From NCBI GenBank assembly GCA_048594725.1, contig JBMDXA010000130.1, forward strand, positions 1 to 9,108: DNA of 9,108 bases. Direction: 5' to 3'. Both the position numbers and the translations under genes were made by a program. The notes beneath the pieces are model-generated. The model was not told where the DNA came from. It did not search any database and worked only from the letters and a program-made list of their open reading frames with translations. Below, one piece after another: positions 1 to 6,776 of the stretch. The first letter of the stretch is position 1. Every line of letters begins with the position of its first letter. This DNA is from JAFDZV01 sp048594725 (lineage in GTDB: Bacteria > Bacteroidota > Ignavibacteria > OLB7).

Positions 1-132
1 CGTGGGACCGCCTGTATATTTGCCGCGTCTCGCATCAACACCTGCTCTTCCGGCGCCGCAGCCCTGTAACGGCGCGAGCCGGCGGGCGTTGTCCCCCTCT
101 GGCGGGAACACGTCCGGACCTTGCGCGAGTAC

Positions 133-175
133 AACCGTGCACGTCTCCGCACGCGACGTGCACGGTTCTTTTTTT
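133..175 (+). terminator. Strong rho-independent terminator
   Basis: A perfect 13-bp inverted repeat, AACCGTGCACGTC (133-145) and GACGTGCACGGTT (155-167), encloses a 9-base loop and is followed after one C by seven T (169-175). This is the canonical layout of an intrinsic terminator for transcription on the plus strand. No complete plus-strand gene precedes it in the window, so it must serve a gene or RNA lying left of base 1 or ending within the first ~70 bases. On the minus strand the hairpin is followed only by scattered T, so it is unlikely to stop the lipoprotein transcript efficiently. Confidence 0.9.
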
Positions 176-218
176 CATGATGCGCCATTCCGCCGAAAAC
201 AAATCCCGCTATTTCCGC

Positions 219-249
219 GACCCGGAATGCCTGCCGCAGTTTCCGGGTC
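219..249. repeat. Inverted repeat downstream of lipoprotein gene
   Basis: GACCCGGAA (219-227) and TTCCGGGTC (241-249) are perfect 9-bp arms around a 13-base loop. The element lies about 150 bp past the stop of the minus-strand lipoprotein gene. It could fold in that transcript as a 3'-end hairpin, but neither side has a contiguous T-run, so it is not a standard intrinsic terminator. Its function is unknown. Confidence 0.45.
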
Positions 250-396
250 CGGATCATCTCCTCCGGCGGCCATCGGGAATGCTTTGTTGCAGCGGAGAGC
301 CCATCCCCAGCCCATTGCTGCCGCACCGGCTTCGCAGCCATGGACTACACGGATCACCGAGCGGCGCCCGGGCGGGCATCCGCACGTTGAACTCTC

Positions 397-1167
397 TTAT
401 TTCATCACATAGCCGGTGAGCGCATTGAACGATCCGTTTAATTTTCTGGCTCCTCCCAATTGCGCCGGGAAATTTCCCCGCCTGCTTCCCACATCCTTCA
501 CGAACATGCCGAGTTTCGGGGCAAACCAGATGGTATCGATGCTGGTCACGTTGCCGCCGCCGAGCAGGGGAACCGTAAAGGTGACGTTCACCGTCAGGAG
601 CCCTTTCTGCGTGGCGATGGTTTCGCCGCTTACCGAGATATCCTCGGTGCCGATATAGGAGGTGCTTCCCTCGGCATCGATGCTGACCGGGACGGGGAGG
701 CCGTTGAACGGCACCATGATGGTGGTATCGTAATCGGGGATCTCCTGGGGCACCTTGCTGCCGAAGGCGAAGGTGATCCAGCGTGCCGGGATGGTGATGT
801 TCGGGATGGGGAGGCCGGGCATGCTCGGGAACTCATCGCCCGGATAGGAGATCGGCGCCTGCAGGTAGGATGCGTCGCCATCGGCCTCGTAATGCAGGCT
901 GATCGTATCGCCATCCTCCAGATACTGCACGGCGTTCTCCCTGCCCATCACGGTTACGCCATTGGCGATAACATGGCGGGAGACCGTCTCCACGGTAGCA
1001 TCGATCTTCCGGCCGTTGCTATCGGTGCTATAATAGGTATAGGAAAAGCCGCTTCCCGGCTTCGGGACGCGGATCAGCGGTTCCCCCGGTTCATCCGGGC
1101 AGCATCCGGCTATGAAGGCCCCCAGGAGCGCCGGGATCAGTACGAGGCGGGAAATAAACGTATGCAT
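397..1167 (-). CDS. Putative lipoprotein of unknown function
   Basis: A complete 256-residue protein. The N-terminus is a type II (lipoprotein) signal peptide: Arg7 in the n-region, a hydrophobic stretch at about 8-20, and the lipobox I-A-G-C with the acylated cysteine at position 22. A second cysteine follows at 23, then a Pro/Glu-rich linker at 24-38. The rest (about 39-256) is rich in alternating Thr/Val/Ile and Gly and looks all-beta, with no catalytic motif I can name. Near the C-terminus, WFAPKLGMFVKD (214-225) resembles the 'W-[FY]-A-P-x-x-G-x-[VF]' strand seen in DUF3108/TapB-type envelope proteins; this is a resemblance from memory only. The product is expected in the outer membrane or periplasm. 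The start ATG has only a weak AGAAG upstream. The next gene upstream (aminotransferase, same strand) is about 700 bp away, so it is probably transcribed alone. Confidence 0.8.
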   Translation of the reverse strand: MHTFISRLVLIPALLGAFIAGCCPDEPGEPLIRVPKPGSGFSYTYYSTDSNGRKIDATVETVSRHVIANGVTVMGRENAVQYLEDGDTISLHYEADGDASYLQAPISYPGDEFPSMPGLPIPNITIPARWITFAFGSKVPQEIPDYDTTIMVPFNGLPVPVSIDAEGSTSYIGTEDISVSGETIATQKGLLTVNVTFTVPLLGGGNVTSIDTIWFAPKLGMFVKDVGSRRGNFPAQLGGARKLNGSFNALTGYVMK

Positions 1168-1302
1168 GATCTTCTACTGGATTGATATGACAGCAGAACA
1201 GGAGCGGCTCTCTGCTGCGGGTTGCCACCGGTGCCGGCATTGGGGTTATGATATGCGGTCCGCTCTCATCGGGAGTTGCTGGCGGGCTGTGGGGCGCCCG
1301 CA

Positions 1303-1336
1303 TCCCCTGGTCCCTGTGATGGATCGTTCCAGGGGA
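1303..1336. repeat. Inverted repeat, 8-bp arms
   Basis: TCCCCTGG (1303-1310) and CCAGGGGA (1329-1336) are perfect 8-bp arms separated by 18 bases. The repeat sits about 140-170 bp upstream of the lipoprotein start codon. An operator or an RNA hairpin are both possible, and a chance match in GC-rich DNA cannot be excluded. Confidence 0.35.
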
Positions 1337-1720
1337 GGGATGTCTGTGCCGGAGGATCGATCGCTCCACGGGAGAGACACCCCATGACGCAGCTGTAACA
1401 AAAAGGGGGAGGGGGGCAAACGTGCGTGGCCGATGCGGGGGGAACGGGGGCGCCGAAATCTTCCGCGCCGGTGCCAGGCCGGGGACTGCTGCGAATCGTT
1501 CACAGGGGAGGACGAATCGCCATAACAGCGCCGGCCGGCGAGCAGAGCTATCTGCTACACCCCGATGCCCGATGGGCGCATGGCAAGCCTCGACCCTGGC
1601 ACCGATGACGGATTATCTGGACCCGCGTTCCATCCACCCATGACAGCGCAGGCGCCACCCGTGTGACAGGACGAGGCAGAGAGCCGAGAGTCAAGGATTC
1701 ATAAGGTCTGCTCCCCCCAA

Positions 1721-1755
1721 TCGAAAATCTAAAATCGCAAATCCGAAATCGAAAA
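1721..1755. repeat. Heptamer repeat block A (TCGAAAA x5)
   Basis: Five consecutive 7-base units: TCGAAAA, TCTAAAA, TCGCAAA, TCCGAAA, TCGAAAA. The block is entered from CCCCCCAA and left through TCCCACCC. Every unit keeps the leading TC (or TCn) and the A-run, so the period of 7 is exact over 35 bases. Read on the minus strand the unit is TTTTCGA. Confidence 0.9.
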
Positions 1756-1798
1756 TCCCACCCGTGTAACCCCATCACTACCGTATCGGTGCCCCCAA

Positions 1799-1826
1799 TC
1801 GAAAATCGAAAATCGGCAATCGAAAA
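1799..1826. repeat. Heptamer repeat block B (x4)
   Basis: Four units: TCGAAAA, TCGAAAA, TCGGCAA, TCGAAAA, entered from GCCCCCAA and left through TTCCCC. About 20 bases before it lies AACCCCATCACT (1768-1779), and the same 12 bases recur at 1833-1844 before block C. A larger unit (this 12-mer plus a C-run plus heptamers) is therefore repeated with a 65-base offset. Confidence 0.9.
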
Positions 1827-1851
1827 TTCCCCAACCCCATCACTGCCCCAA

Positions 1852-1879
1852 TCGAAAATCGAAAATCTAAAATCGCAAA
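1852..1879. repeat. Heptamer repeat block C at aminotransferase stop
   Basis: Four units: TCGAAAA, TCGAAAA, TCTAAAA, TCGCAAA, followed by TCCCCC. The TAG stop of the minus-strand aminotransferase is bases 1869-1867, inside the third unit, and the final residues Asp-Leu-Arg-Phe are wholly or mostly read from the third and fourth units. The repeat therefore supplies the end of that reading frame. Confidence 0.9.
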
Positions 1880-3099
1880 TCCCCCAATCCTTTTCGTATC
1901 CTCGCCACTCCTTCGATGATATCCGATTCGGAGCAGGCGTACGAGAGTCGGATGGCGGTGGGATCACCGAAAGCCGAGCCGGGGACGGTCGCCACATGAT
2001 GCTCGCGCAGCAGGTAGCTCGCCAGCGCCATATCGTCCGGGGTACGCTCGCAGAGATAGGCGCTGATATCGACGAAGAGATAGAACGCGCCATCGGGATG
2101 GGGGAACGAGAGGTCCGGTATCTCCGAGACCAGCCCGGAGATCAGTTCGCGGCGGTGCGAGAATGCGGCCACCATCCGTTCCACCTCGCCATCCACCTGG
2201 GTCAGCGCCGCCAGGGCGGCACGCTGGCTTATGGAGGCGGGGTTGGAGGTCACCTGGCTCTGCATCCGCGAGGCGGCGCTTATCACATCCAGCGGGCCGC
2301 GCATATAGCCGATGCGCCAGCCGGTCATGGCAAAGGCCTTGGAGACGCCGTTGACGGTGATGGCGAGATCGCGCAGCTCCGGGATGGAGCCGATGGAGAA
2401 ATGCACGTTGCCGTCGTAGACGATCTTCTCGTACAGTTCATCGGAGATCACGTAGATGCCGGCTTCGGCTATCACCCCGGCGATGGCCCGCAGTTCATCG
2501 GGGCTGTACATCACGCCGGTGGGGTTGGACGGGGAGTTCAGGATGATGGCGCGGGTGCGGGGAGTGATCGCCGCGCGCACCCGGTCGGCATCAATCTTAT
2601 AGCGCTGCTCCGGAGTGGTGGGGAGCACTACCGGCACCCCTCCTGCAAGCCGCACCAGTTCAGGATAGCTGGTCCAGTAGGGGGCCGGCAGTATCACCTC
2701 GTCCCCCTCGTCCACGGTCGCCATCAGGGCGTTGAAGATGGAGTGCTTGCCGCCGGCGGAGACCAGTACCTCCGGGGGGAGGGTGGGGATGCCGTTTTCC
2801 CTGGTGAACTTCTCGGCCACCGCCCTGCGCAGCTCCGGTATCCCCTCCGACTGCGTATAGCGGGTGAAGTTGCTCTCGATCGCCGCGATGGCCGCCTGTT
2901 TCACCACATCGGGGGTGGGAAAATCAGGCTCCCCCGTGGAGAACGACACGATGTGGATTCCATCGGCCTGCATGCGCTTGGCTTCTGCGGCAACCGCCAG
3001 CGTGGCCGATTCGCCGACTGCCGAGGCCCGTGCTGAAAGGCGGCGGCTGCCGGCGGTCTGTTTCGATGCGTCGTCTGCTTTGTCTGCGAGTGTATCCAT
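1867..3099 (-). CDS. Class I PLP aminotransferase, aspartate aminotransferase-like
   Basis: A complete 410-residue fold-type I pyridoxal-phosphate aminotransferase, cytosolic, most like the bacterial aspartate (or aspartate/prephenate) aminotransferases, which move an amino group between aspartate and 2-oxoglutarate. Visible landmarks are GEPDF (56-60) of the N-terminal arm, SAGGKH (114-119) at the phosphate-binding turn, Trp142 stacking on PLP, SNPTG (191-195) with Asn192, SDELY (219-223) with Asp220 and Tyr223, the Schiff-base lysine Lys254 in SKAFAMTGWRIGY (253-265), and Arg384 in AIRLS, which binds the substrate carboxylate. The first ~18 residues are a polar extension ahead of the usual start of the family. 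No in-frame ATG gives a shorter start, and no clear Shine-Dalgarno precedes the ATG. The last residues and the stop come from heptamer repeat block C. Exact substrate (Asp, prephenate, or broader) cannot be told from motifs. Confidence 0.93.
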   Translation of the reverse strand: MDTLADKADDASKQTAGSRRLSARASAVGESATLAVAAEAKRMQADGIHIVSFSTGEPDFPTPDVVKQAAIAAIESNFTRYTQSEGIPELRRAVAEKFTRENGIPTLPPEVLVSAGGKHSIFNALMATVDEGDEVILPAPYWTSYPELVRLAGGVPVVLPTTPEQRYKIDADRVRAAITPRTRAIILNSPSNPTGVMYSPDELRAIAGVIAEAGIYVISDELYEKIVYDGNVHFSIGSIPELRDLAITVNGVSKAFAMTGWRIGYMRGPLDVISAASRMQSQVTSNPASISQRAALAALTQVDGEVERMVAAFSHRRELISGLVSEIPDLSFPHPDGAFYLFVDISAYLCERTPDDMALASYLLREHHVATVPGSAFGDPTAIRLSYACSESDIIEGVARIRKGLGDLRF

Positions 3100-3110
3100 G
3101 GAGCTGTAGT

Positions 3111-3128
3111 GGCGGAGGCTGATCCGCC
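3111..3128. repeat. Small hairpin before aminotransferase start
   Basis: GGCGGA (3111-3116) and TCCGCC (3123-3128) form a 6-bp hairpin with a 6-base loop, 11 bases upstream of the aminotransferase ATG on the transcribed strand. The 11-mer GCTGATCCGCC that contains its right arm (3118-3128) occurs again at 3228-3238, about 110 bp away. This could be a REP-like dispersed element or a hairpin covering the translation start. Confidence 0.4.
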
Positions 3129-3164
3129 GGCTGCTTTAATGTTGACGTCTGGTCCGTAGTCGGT

Positions 3165-3180
3165 GCGCCGCCTGCGGCGC
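3165..3180. repeat. GC hairpin between dnaE and aminotransferase
   Basis: GCGCCG (3165-3170) and CGGCGC (3175-3180) pair around CCTG. After one mismatch two more G-C pairs are possible. It lies about 120 bp past the dnaE stop on the minus strand and has no T-run on either side, so any role as terminator would have to be rho-dependent or weak. It is flanked by two similar 11-mers (CGTAGTCGGTG and GGTAGTCAGTG). Confidence 0.4.
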
Positions 3181-3259
3181 CCCTCGGTAGTCAGTGGGCG
3201 TTATTTCGGGCGTTCCCGGCTTATCGCGCTGATCCGCCATAACAGCCACGGACGTTAAA

Positions 3260-3287
3260 TCGAAAATCCAAAATCGCAAATCGAAAA
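3260..3287. repeat. Heptamer repeat block D just after dnaE stop
   Basis: Four units: TCGAAAA, TCCAAAA, TCGCAAA, TCGAAAA, then TTCCCCC. On the dnaE sense strand the block begins 9 bases after the TAG stop (3299-3297). It belongs to the same family as blocks A-C near 1720-1880: same unit, same variant TCGCAAA, same C-run at one edge, and same orientation relative to the upstream gene as block C. Confidence 0.88.
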
Positions 3288-3296
3288 TTCCCCCGC

Positions 3297-6200
3297 CTAC
3301 TTCCCAAGGAGTTTTACATGGTTGCGGCCGAAGATATCGATAAGTCCATCGATAAGATCGGTGCTCGGGGTGACCGTATAACGGCGGGAGACCCATCGGC
3401 CTGCCAGTTCCCGTTCTCCATTATACACTCTGAAGATGCATTGCAGTTCCCCGGCGTTCCGTTTGAACAGGTCCTGCGTGCGCTGTGCGGCATCGGTATC
3501 CACCGCGTCCAGGAGCACATCCACCGCGAGCGCATTGGTGAACCGGCCGCGCGCCTGGTCCATCGGGATAACGTCATCGGCGATGATCTTGACGCCATCG
3601 GAGCCGTTCAGTTCCGCCTTGCCGACGATGAACACCATCTCGCCGACGCTCAGCACGGGGGCGAATTTCCTGTACGAATCGCTCCAGAAGATGCACTCGG
3701 CCTTGCCGCTGAAATCCTCTATCGTCACGAACGCTATCTGGTTCTCCCGGCGGTCCAGCTTCGTGCGGATGGCCGAGATGATGCCGCAGGCGCGCACCGG
3801 GGTGCTTAGGTCGGTATCCTCGCTCACATCTCCCAGCTTGATGCCGGCGAACGATTCCACATCCAGCTCGTACTGCTCCAGCGGGTGGCCGCTCACATAG
3901 AAGTTCAGCACCTCCTTTTCGCGGCGGAGTCTTTCCAGGTTCGACCATTCCTCGGCGCGCGGGAGGTTCGGCTCCGGGATGCTCTGGGATTTTCCGGAGT
4001 TGTCCATCACCGCAAAGAGCGAGTCCATGCCGGTGGCCGCCGAGCTGGCGCAGGCGCTTGCGTACTGCATCGCCGAGTCGATCGCATCGCAGATCTGCCG
4101 CCGGTTCGGATGGATAGAATCGAACGCGCCGGAGAGCACCAGGCTTTCGATCAGCCGCTTATTCACAAGCGACGTGCCGTTGAGCCGTTTTGCGAACTCG
4201 AAGATGGAGGTGAAGGGGCCATCCTTTGCGCGCTGTTTCAGGATCTCGGCCACCGCATTGGCCCCTACGTTCCGGATTGCCGCCATCCCGAAGCGGATGC
4301 CGTGATCGGTCACCGAGAAATCGATCAGCGATTCGTTCACATCCGGGGGGAGCACCTTGATATCGAACTTCCGGCACTCCTCGATCAGCTTCACCACCTT
4401 CGCCAGATCGCCCGATTCGGCAGTCATGTTGGCGGCCAGGAACTCGGCGGTGTAGTTGGCTTTCAGGTAGGCCGTCTGATAGGCCAGATAGGCGTAGGCT
4501 GCCGAGTGCGACTTGTTGAAGCCGTAGTCGGCGAACTTCACCATCATGTCCCAGATCTCGTTGGCCGTCTTCTTGTCGATGCCGTTCTTGGTGCATCCCT
4601 CGAAGTAGCTCCCCTTCATCTGTTCCATGTACTGGATCTGCTTCTTGCCCATGGCGCGCCGGAGCGTATCGGCCTGTGCCAGGGTGAAGCCGCCGAGCTG
4701 CTGGGCGATCTGCATGATCTGCTCCTGGTAGACGCAGATGCCGTAGGTCTTGCCGAGGATCGGCTCCAGCTTCGCATGCAGGTACTCGATCGGTTTGCGC
4801 CCCCACTTGCGGTCGATGAAGTCCGGGATGTTCTCCATCGGGCCCGGGCGGTACAGGGCGTTCATGGCGATCAGATCCTCCAGCACCCCCGGCTTCAGCT
4901 CCTTCAGATACTCCTGCATCGGAACCGATTCGAACTGGAACACGGCGGTGGTAAGCCCCTTGCCCACCAGCTCGTAGGTGGCCGGGTCATCCAGCGGGGT
5001 AAGGTCGATATCGATCTGGACGCCGTGCCGCTGCTCGATCAGCGCCAGGGTGTTGTCGATGATCGTAAGGGTGCGCAGGCCCAGGAAGTCCATCTTCAGA
5101 AGGCCGGCATCCTCCAGATCGTTCATCGTGTACTGCGAGGCAAGGCCGGAGTCCGGGGTCTTGTACAGGGGGATGTATTCCTCCAGCGGTCCCGGCGCTA
5201 TCACCACGCCGGCGGCGTGCAGCGATGCGTTGCGGCAGAACCCCTCCAGCACCAGCGAGTACTCTATCAGCTTCTTGATCTGCGGGTCGGTGGATTCCTG
5301 CACCCAGCGGAGTTCCGGTCCCTGAATGGCCTCGGCAAGCGGCGTGACGCGCCCGAACTTGACGGTGATCTTGTCGGTGATGGAGTTGATGATGTTCAGC
5401 GGAATGCCCAGCACGCGCCCCACATCCTTCAGGACGGCCCGCGAGGAGAGCGTTCCGAAGGTGATGATCTGCGCCACGGCGTCGTGGCCGTATTTCTCCT
5501 TCACGTAATCGATCACCACTTCGCGCTTGTTGTCGGCGAAGTCCACGTCGATATCGGGCATCGAGACGCGATCCGGGTTCAGGAATCGCTCGAACAGCAG
5601 ATCGTACTTGATCGGATCGATGTTGGTGATCCCCATGGCATAGGCGGCGATGCTGCCGGCGGCGCTTCCGCGTCCGGGGCCCACGCTCACGCCGCGCTCG
5701 CGGGCGGCGCGGATGAAGTCCTGCACGATCAGGAAGTAGCCGGAGTAGCCCATGCGGGTGATGACGTCCAGCTCGAACTCGGTGCGCTGCTTGATCTCCT
5801 CGCTGGGCGCGGGGTAGCGCTTTTCGATGCCCTGCCAGGTGATCTCCCGGAGATAGCCGTCCAGGTCGGTGGCGGCGGATTCCTCCGGGATGGGGAACTG
5901 CGGCATGTACAGCTCCTTCGGCATCTCGAAATCGCACCGCTCGGCGATAGCCACGGTGTTCTCGATGGCGCCGGGGAGATGTCCCATCAGCTTCGCCATC
6001 TCCTCGGCGGTCTTGAAGTAATAGTTCTGGGTGCCGTAGCGCAGCTCGTTCTCCACGTCGATCCGGTTGCCGTTCTTGGAGGCATCGCGGATATGCAGCA
6101 GCACGTTATGGGCTATGGCGTGCTCCTGCTTGATGTAGTGGCAGTCGTTGGTTGCCACCATCGGGATGCCGAGTTCCTTTGCCAGGATCGGCATTCCCTC

Positions 6201-6776
6201 CAGCACCGGCCTGTCCACCGGGATGCCGTGGTCCTGCACTTCCAGGAAGAAGTCCTGGCCGAAGAGCTCGCGGTACCAGATGGCCGCCTCGCGCGCCGCC
6301 TCCAGATCCTCGTTCACCAGATGCGCCGAGACCACGCCGCCGGCACAGGCCGAGAGCGCTATCAGGCCGCTGTGGTTGTCCTGGAGCAGCTCCCGGTCGA
6401 TACGGGGCTTGTAATAGTAGCCCTCGGTATGTGCCCGGCTGGTGAGCTTGTTGAGGGTCTTGTACCCCTCGTAGTTCTTCGCCAGCAGCACCAGGTGGAA
6501 GTAGTTCCGTTTCTTGTTGGTCTTGCCGACGGTGGTGAGCTGCTTGTCGGTGCGCATGCCGTCGGCCACGTACACTTCGCAGCCGATGATCGGCTTGACC
6601 CCCGCTTTTTTCGCCTTCTTGTAGAACTCGAACGAGCCGAACGTGACGCCGTGATCGGTGAGCGCCACGGCCGACATGCTCTGTTCGGCGGCGGCTTTCA
6701 CCAGCGTATCGACCTTGCAGGCGCCGTCCAGCAGTGAATAATGGGTATGGTTGTGCAGATGTATAAACTCAGGCAT
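3297..6776 (-). CDS. dnaE: DNA polymerase III alpha subunit
   Basis: Complete, 1159 residues, the usual length for a DnaE1-type replicative polymerase that extends both strands at the fork with the beta clamp and clamp loader. Domains in order: PHP (about 1-280) with His8, His10, Asp17, His42, Glu67, His94, Cys144, Asp211 and His213, the full ligand set of metal-binding PHP domains; palm (about 285-430 and 510-570) with the catalytic pair Asp410 and Asp412 in PDIDVDF and the third aspartate Asp563 in KMDFLGLRTL; GPGRGSAAGS (366-375); thumb (about 430-510); fingers (about 570-820) with LYRPGPM and YGFNKSHSAAYA (751-762); helix-hairpin-helix region (about 825-890); OB fold (about 993-1070); a short C-terminal domain. 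The place of the internal clamp-binding pentapeptide is MDSLF (917-921), with Met where Gln is usual. No strong Shine-Dalgarno precedes the ATG, but the N-terminus aligns with the family start. Confidence 0.98.
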   Translation of the reverse strand: MPEFIHLHNHTHYSLLDGACKVDTLVKAAAEQSMSAVALTDHGVTFGSFEFYKKAKKAGVKPIIGCEVYVADGMRTDKQLTTVGKTNKKRNYFHLVLLAKNYEGYKTLNKLTSRAHTEGYYYKPRIDRELLQDNHSGLIALSACAGGVVSAHLVNEDLEAAREAAIWYRELFGQDFFLEVQDHGIPVDRPVLEGMPILAKELGIPMVATNDCHYIKQEHAIAHNVLLHIRDASKNGNRIDVENELRYGTQNYYFKTAEEMAKLMGHLPGAIENTVAIAERCDFEMPKELYMPQFPIPEESAATDLDGYLREITWQGIEKRYPAPSEEIKQRTEFELDVITRMGYSGYFLIVQDFIRAARERGVSVGPGRGSAAGSIAAYAMGITNIDPIKYDLLFERFLNPDRVSMPDIDVDFADNKREVVIDYVKEKYGHDAVAQIITFGTLSSRAVLKDVGRVLGIPLNIINSITDKITVKFGRVTPLAEAIQGPELRWVQESTDPQIKKLIEYSLVLEGFCRNASLHAAGVVIAPGPLEEYIPLYKTPDSGLASQYTMNDLEDAGLLKMDFLGLRTLTIIDNTLALIEQRHGVQIDIDLTPLDDPATYELVGKGLTTAVFQFESVPMQEYLKELKPGVLEDLIAMNALYRPGPMENIPDFIDRKWGRKPIEYLHAKLEPILGKTYGICVYQEQIMQIAQQLGGFTLAQADTLRRAMGKKQIQYMEQMKGSYFEGCTKNGIDKKTANEIWDMMVKFADYGFNKSHSAAYAYLAYQTAYLKANYTAEFLAANMTAESGDLAKVVKLIEECRKFDIKVLPPDVNESLIDFSVTDHGIRFGMAAIRNVGANAVAEILKQRAKDGPFTSIFEFAKRLNGTSLVNKRLIESLVLSGAFDSIHPNRRQICDAIDSAMQYASACASSAATGMDSLFAVMDNSGKSQSIPEPNLPRAEEWSNLERLRREKEVLNFYVSGHPLEQYELDVESFAGIKLGDVSEDTDLSTPVRACGIISAIRTKLDRRENQIAFVTIEDFSGKAECIFWSDSYRKFAPVLSVGEMVFIVGKAELNGSDGVKIIADDVIPMDQARGRFTNALAVDVLLDAVDTDAAQRTQDLFKRNAGELQCIFRVYNGERELAGRWVSRRYTVTPSTDLIDGLIDIFGRNHVKLLGK

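Larger units (their letters stand above)
1..396. other. Non-coding left end with hairpins
   Basis: I see no convincing gene here. The plus-strand frame beginning at base 1 runs for 22 codons to a TAA at 67-69 and could be the tail of a gene entering from the left, which the downstream plus-strand terminator (133-175) would fit, but 22 codons are too few to recognise or confirm. A longer open plus-strand frame (2-412) has no recognisable protein character. It reads through the terminator and overlaps the end of the lipoprotein gene, so I do not call it. Bases 1-130 could equally be the end of a structured RNA. A second inverted repeat lies at 219-249. Bases 250-396 show nothing distinctive. 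Confidence 0.5.
1168..1866. other. Long intergenic region, no supported gene
   Basis: About 700 bp lie between the aminotransferase stop and the lipoprotein start. Open frames here (for example on the plus strand at 1422-1643) lack a good ribosome site and have low-complexity Gly/Arg/Pro-rich translations, so I do not call them. The promoter of the lipoprotein gene must lie in the left part, but I could not pick a convincing -35/-10 pair. Bases 1303-1336 hold an inverted repeat. A G-rich run lies around 1402-1418. Two similar 20-base segments occur at 1321-1340 and 1494-1512. The right part (1717-1885) holds the heptamer repeat blocks, described separately. Confidence 0.55.

Noticed and set aside
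2..412. 136-codon plus-strand frame at the left edge
   Set aside because: It reads through a strong terminator hairpin and T-run and overlaps the lipoprotein end; the Pro/Ser/Arg-rich translation has no motif.
460..1185. 241-codon plus-strand frame opposite the lipoprotein
   Set aside because: The minus strand carries a lipobox and coherent beta-rich protein; the plus frame is a composition artefact.
1422..1643. Small plus-strand frame in the long intergenic region
   Set aside because: No ribosome site and a low-complexity Gly/Arg/Ala translation in two overlapping frames; typical of GC-rich non-coding DNA.
1721..1879. CRISPR-like array made of the three repeat blocks
   Set aside because: The blocks are internally period-7, differ in length and spacing, and the intervening DNA is itself partly repeated. 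There are no constant 25-40 base repeats with unique spacers and no cas gene.
1548..2093. Minus-strand frame with repeated Asp-Phe-Arg-Phe-Ser-Ile segments
   Set aside because: The repeats are the translation of the TTTTCGA heptamers, and the rest overlaps the aminotransferase in another frame. Proteins of this look in databases are usually mis-annotated intergenic repeats.
1789..3036. 415-codon plus-strand frame opposite the aminotransferase
   Set aside because: Shadow of a well-supported gene; its first codons are read from the heptamer repeats and the translation is His/Gly/Arg-rich without motifs.
3885..6737. 950-codon open frame on the plus strand opposite dnaE
   Set aside because: It is exactly antisense to a complete dnaE with all catalytic motifs. 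Long antisense frames are common in GC-rich genes, and the translation has no recognisable protein features.
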